The notes beneath the pieces were generated by a model that worked only from the letters and a program-made list of their open reading frames with translations, made no database searches and had not been told where the DNA came from. A program made the position numbers and the translations under genes. 64,000 nucleotides of DNA from Candidatus Tectomicrobia bacterium (GTDB taxonomy: Bacteria > UBA8248): contig JACPUR010000035.1 of assembly GCA_016192135.1 (NCBI GenBank), forward strand, positions 197,338 to 261,337, given 5' to 3'. This document shows positions 63,694 to 64,000 of the stretch, one piece after another; positions within the stretch are counted from its first letter, which is position 1; each line of letters opens with the position of its first letter.

Positions 63694-64000
63694 TCAGGCG
63701 CCCGAATGGCCCACGCGCCTGGACTGGAAGAGGCGCAGCTTCTCCTCGCTCATGCGGGCCAGCTTCTCCAGGCTCCGGTCGTCCGGCAGGAAGGCCCCGC
63801 GCAGATCGAAGGCCCCCCGCTCGAACACGATGCCCCCGCCCGGCCGGCCGCCGCGCCCGCGCTCCTCCTCGAAGAGCTCGCGTATGACCGGCCGGAGGCC
63901 CTCCCTGAGCGCCCGCACCGAGGGCTCGGAGTCCACGTTCAAGACATGCTCGGGCCCCCTCTCGCCCAGGAGCCTGAGGGAGGGCCCGGTGATGAAGCGC
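63694..64000 (-). CDS. hypothetical protein, C-terminal part (5' end outside window)
   Basis: The minus-strand frame is open from the window end to TGA at 63694 (about 102 codons). It reads in part FITGPSLRLLGERGPEHVL, ALREGLRPVIRELFEEE, GGGIVFERGAFDLRGAFLPDD and LARMSEEKLRLFQSRR. I do not recognise the family. Coding is supported by regular amino-acid composition and by the lack of a competing plus-strand gene. It is convergent with the YCII-like gene. Confidence 0.55.
   Translation of the reverse strand, partial: RFITGPSLRLLGERGPEHVLNVDSEPSVRALREGLRPVIRELFEEERGRGGRPGGGIVFERGAFDLRGAFLPDDRSLEKLARMSEEKLRLFQSRRVGHSGA

Overview
The window is very G+C-rich, gene-dense chromosomal DNA from a Gram-negative bacterium. 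It carries lipoproteins with lipoboxes, an outer-membrane LolB-like protein, an MlaF-type ATPase, YajC-SecDF, a CpoB-like protein and MreBCD-RodA-PBP2. Gene orders such as lolB-ispE-prs-rplY-pth, dprA-smg-topA-trmFO-xerC-hslVU, tgt-yajC-secDF and rpsF-ssb-rpsR-rplI are typical of deltaproteobacteria-like or related uncultured lineages (Tectomicrobia, Rokubacteria or NC10-like groups are possible). I cannot place it more precisely. No phage, IS element or CRISPR array is visible.

Layout. (1) 1-8957, plus strand: end of a PlsC acyltransferase, DUF721/DciA, TPR lipoprotein, LolB-like lipoprotein, ispE, prs, rplY, pth and a K+-dependent-type membrane pyrophosphatase. (2) 9139-12545: rpsF-ssb-rpsR-rplI, closed by a perfect 15-bp terminator, then dnaB. 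(3) 12649-18880: alr, an orphan MlaF-like ATPase, tgt, yajC, secD, secF. (4) 18950-31663, minus strand: dprA-smg-topA-trmFO-xerC-hslV-hslU, then an arginine cluster argB-argD-argF-argG with its own promoter. (5) 31821-42734, minus strand: cpoB, rng, a fused radical-SAM/DUF2344 protein, and the cell-shape operon mreBCD-mrdA-rodA. (6) 43007-49132: a PpiD-like chaperone (plus), and thiD-cupin-glgP-abrB-like (minus).

(7) 49425-54118, plus strand, is the most interesting region. It is a cysteine/sulfur-carrier operon behind an AT-rich promoter: a CysK-type synthase, a MoaD/ThiS-like sulfur carrier ending Gly-Gly-Arg, a degenerate E1-like protein without an ATP-binding loop, a CysM with the mycobacterial-type GLGTTGTL motif, a JAMM (Mec+-like) peptidase, an E1-like adenylyltransferase lacking its N-terminal arm, and a three-cysteine Rrf2 regulator. 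Together they resemble the M. tuberculosis CysO-CysM-Mec+ thiocarboxylate route to cysteine. Here, though, the activating E1 seems split into an inactive subunit that keeps the N-terminal arginine arm and an active subunit that lacks it. This layout recalls eukaryotic heterodimeric E1s.

(8) 54138-64000 is accessory and catabolic in flavour: a PQQ-type sugar dehydrogenase, cytochrome P460-like protein, DHDPS-family lyase, two related Gfo/Idh/MocA oxidoreductases, a DinB-like protein, tRNA-Glu(CUC), a MoxR ATPase and VWA protein pair, a tandem YCII-like protein and a partial hypothetical gene. Palindromic intergenic repeats are concentrated here.

Several intergenic regions carry sigma70-like promoters with a good -35 (TTGACA or near), a 17-bp spacer and a variable -10 (TAGGCT, TACAAC, TACATT, TATATT, TATTCT), some with an upstream TGC extension.
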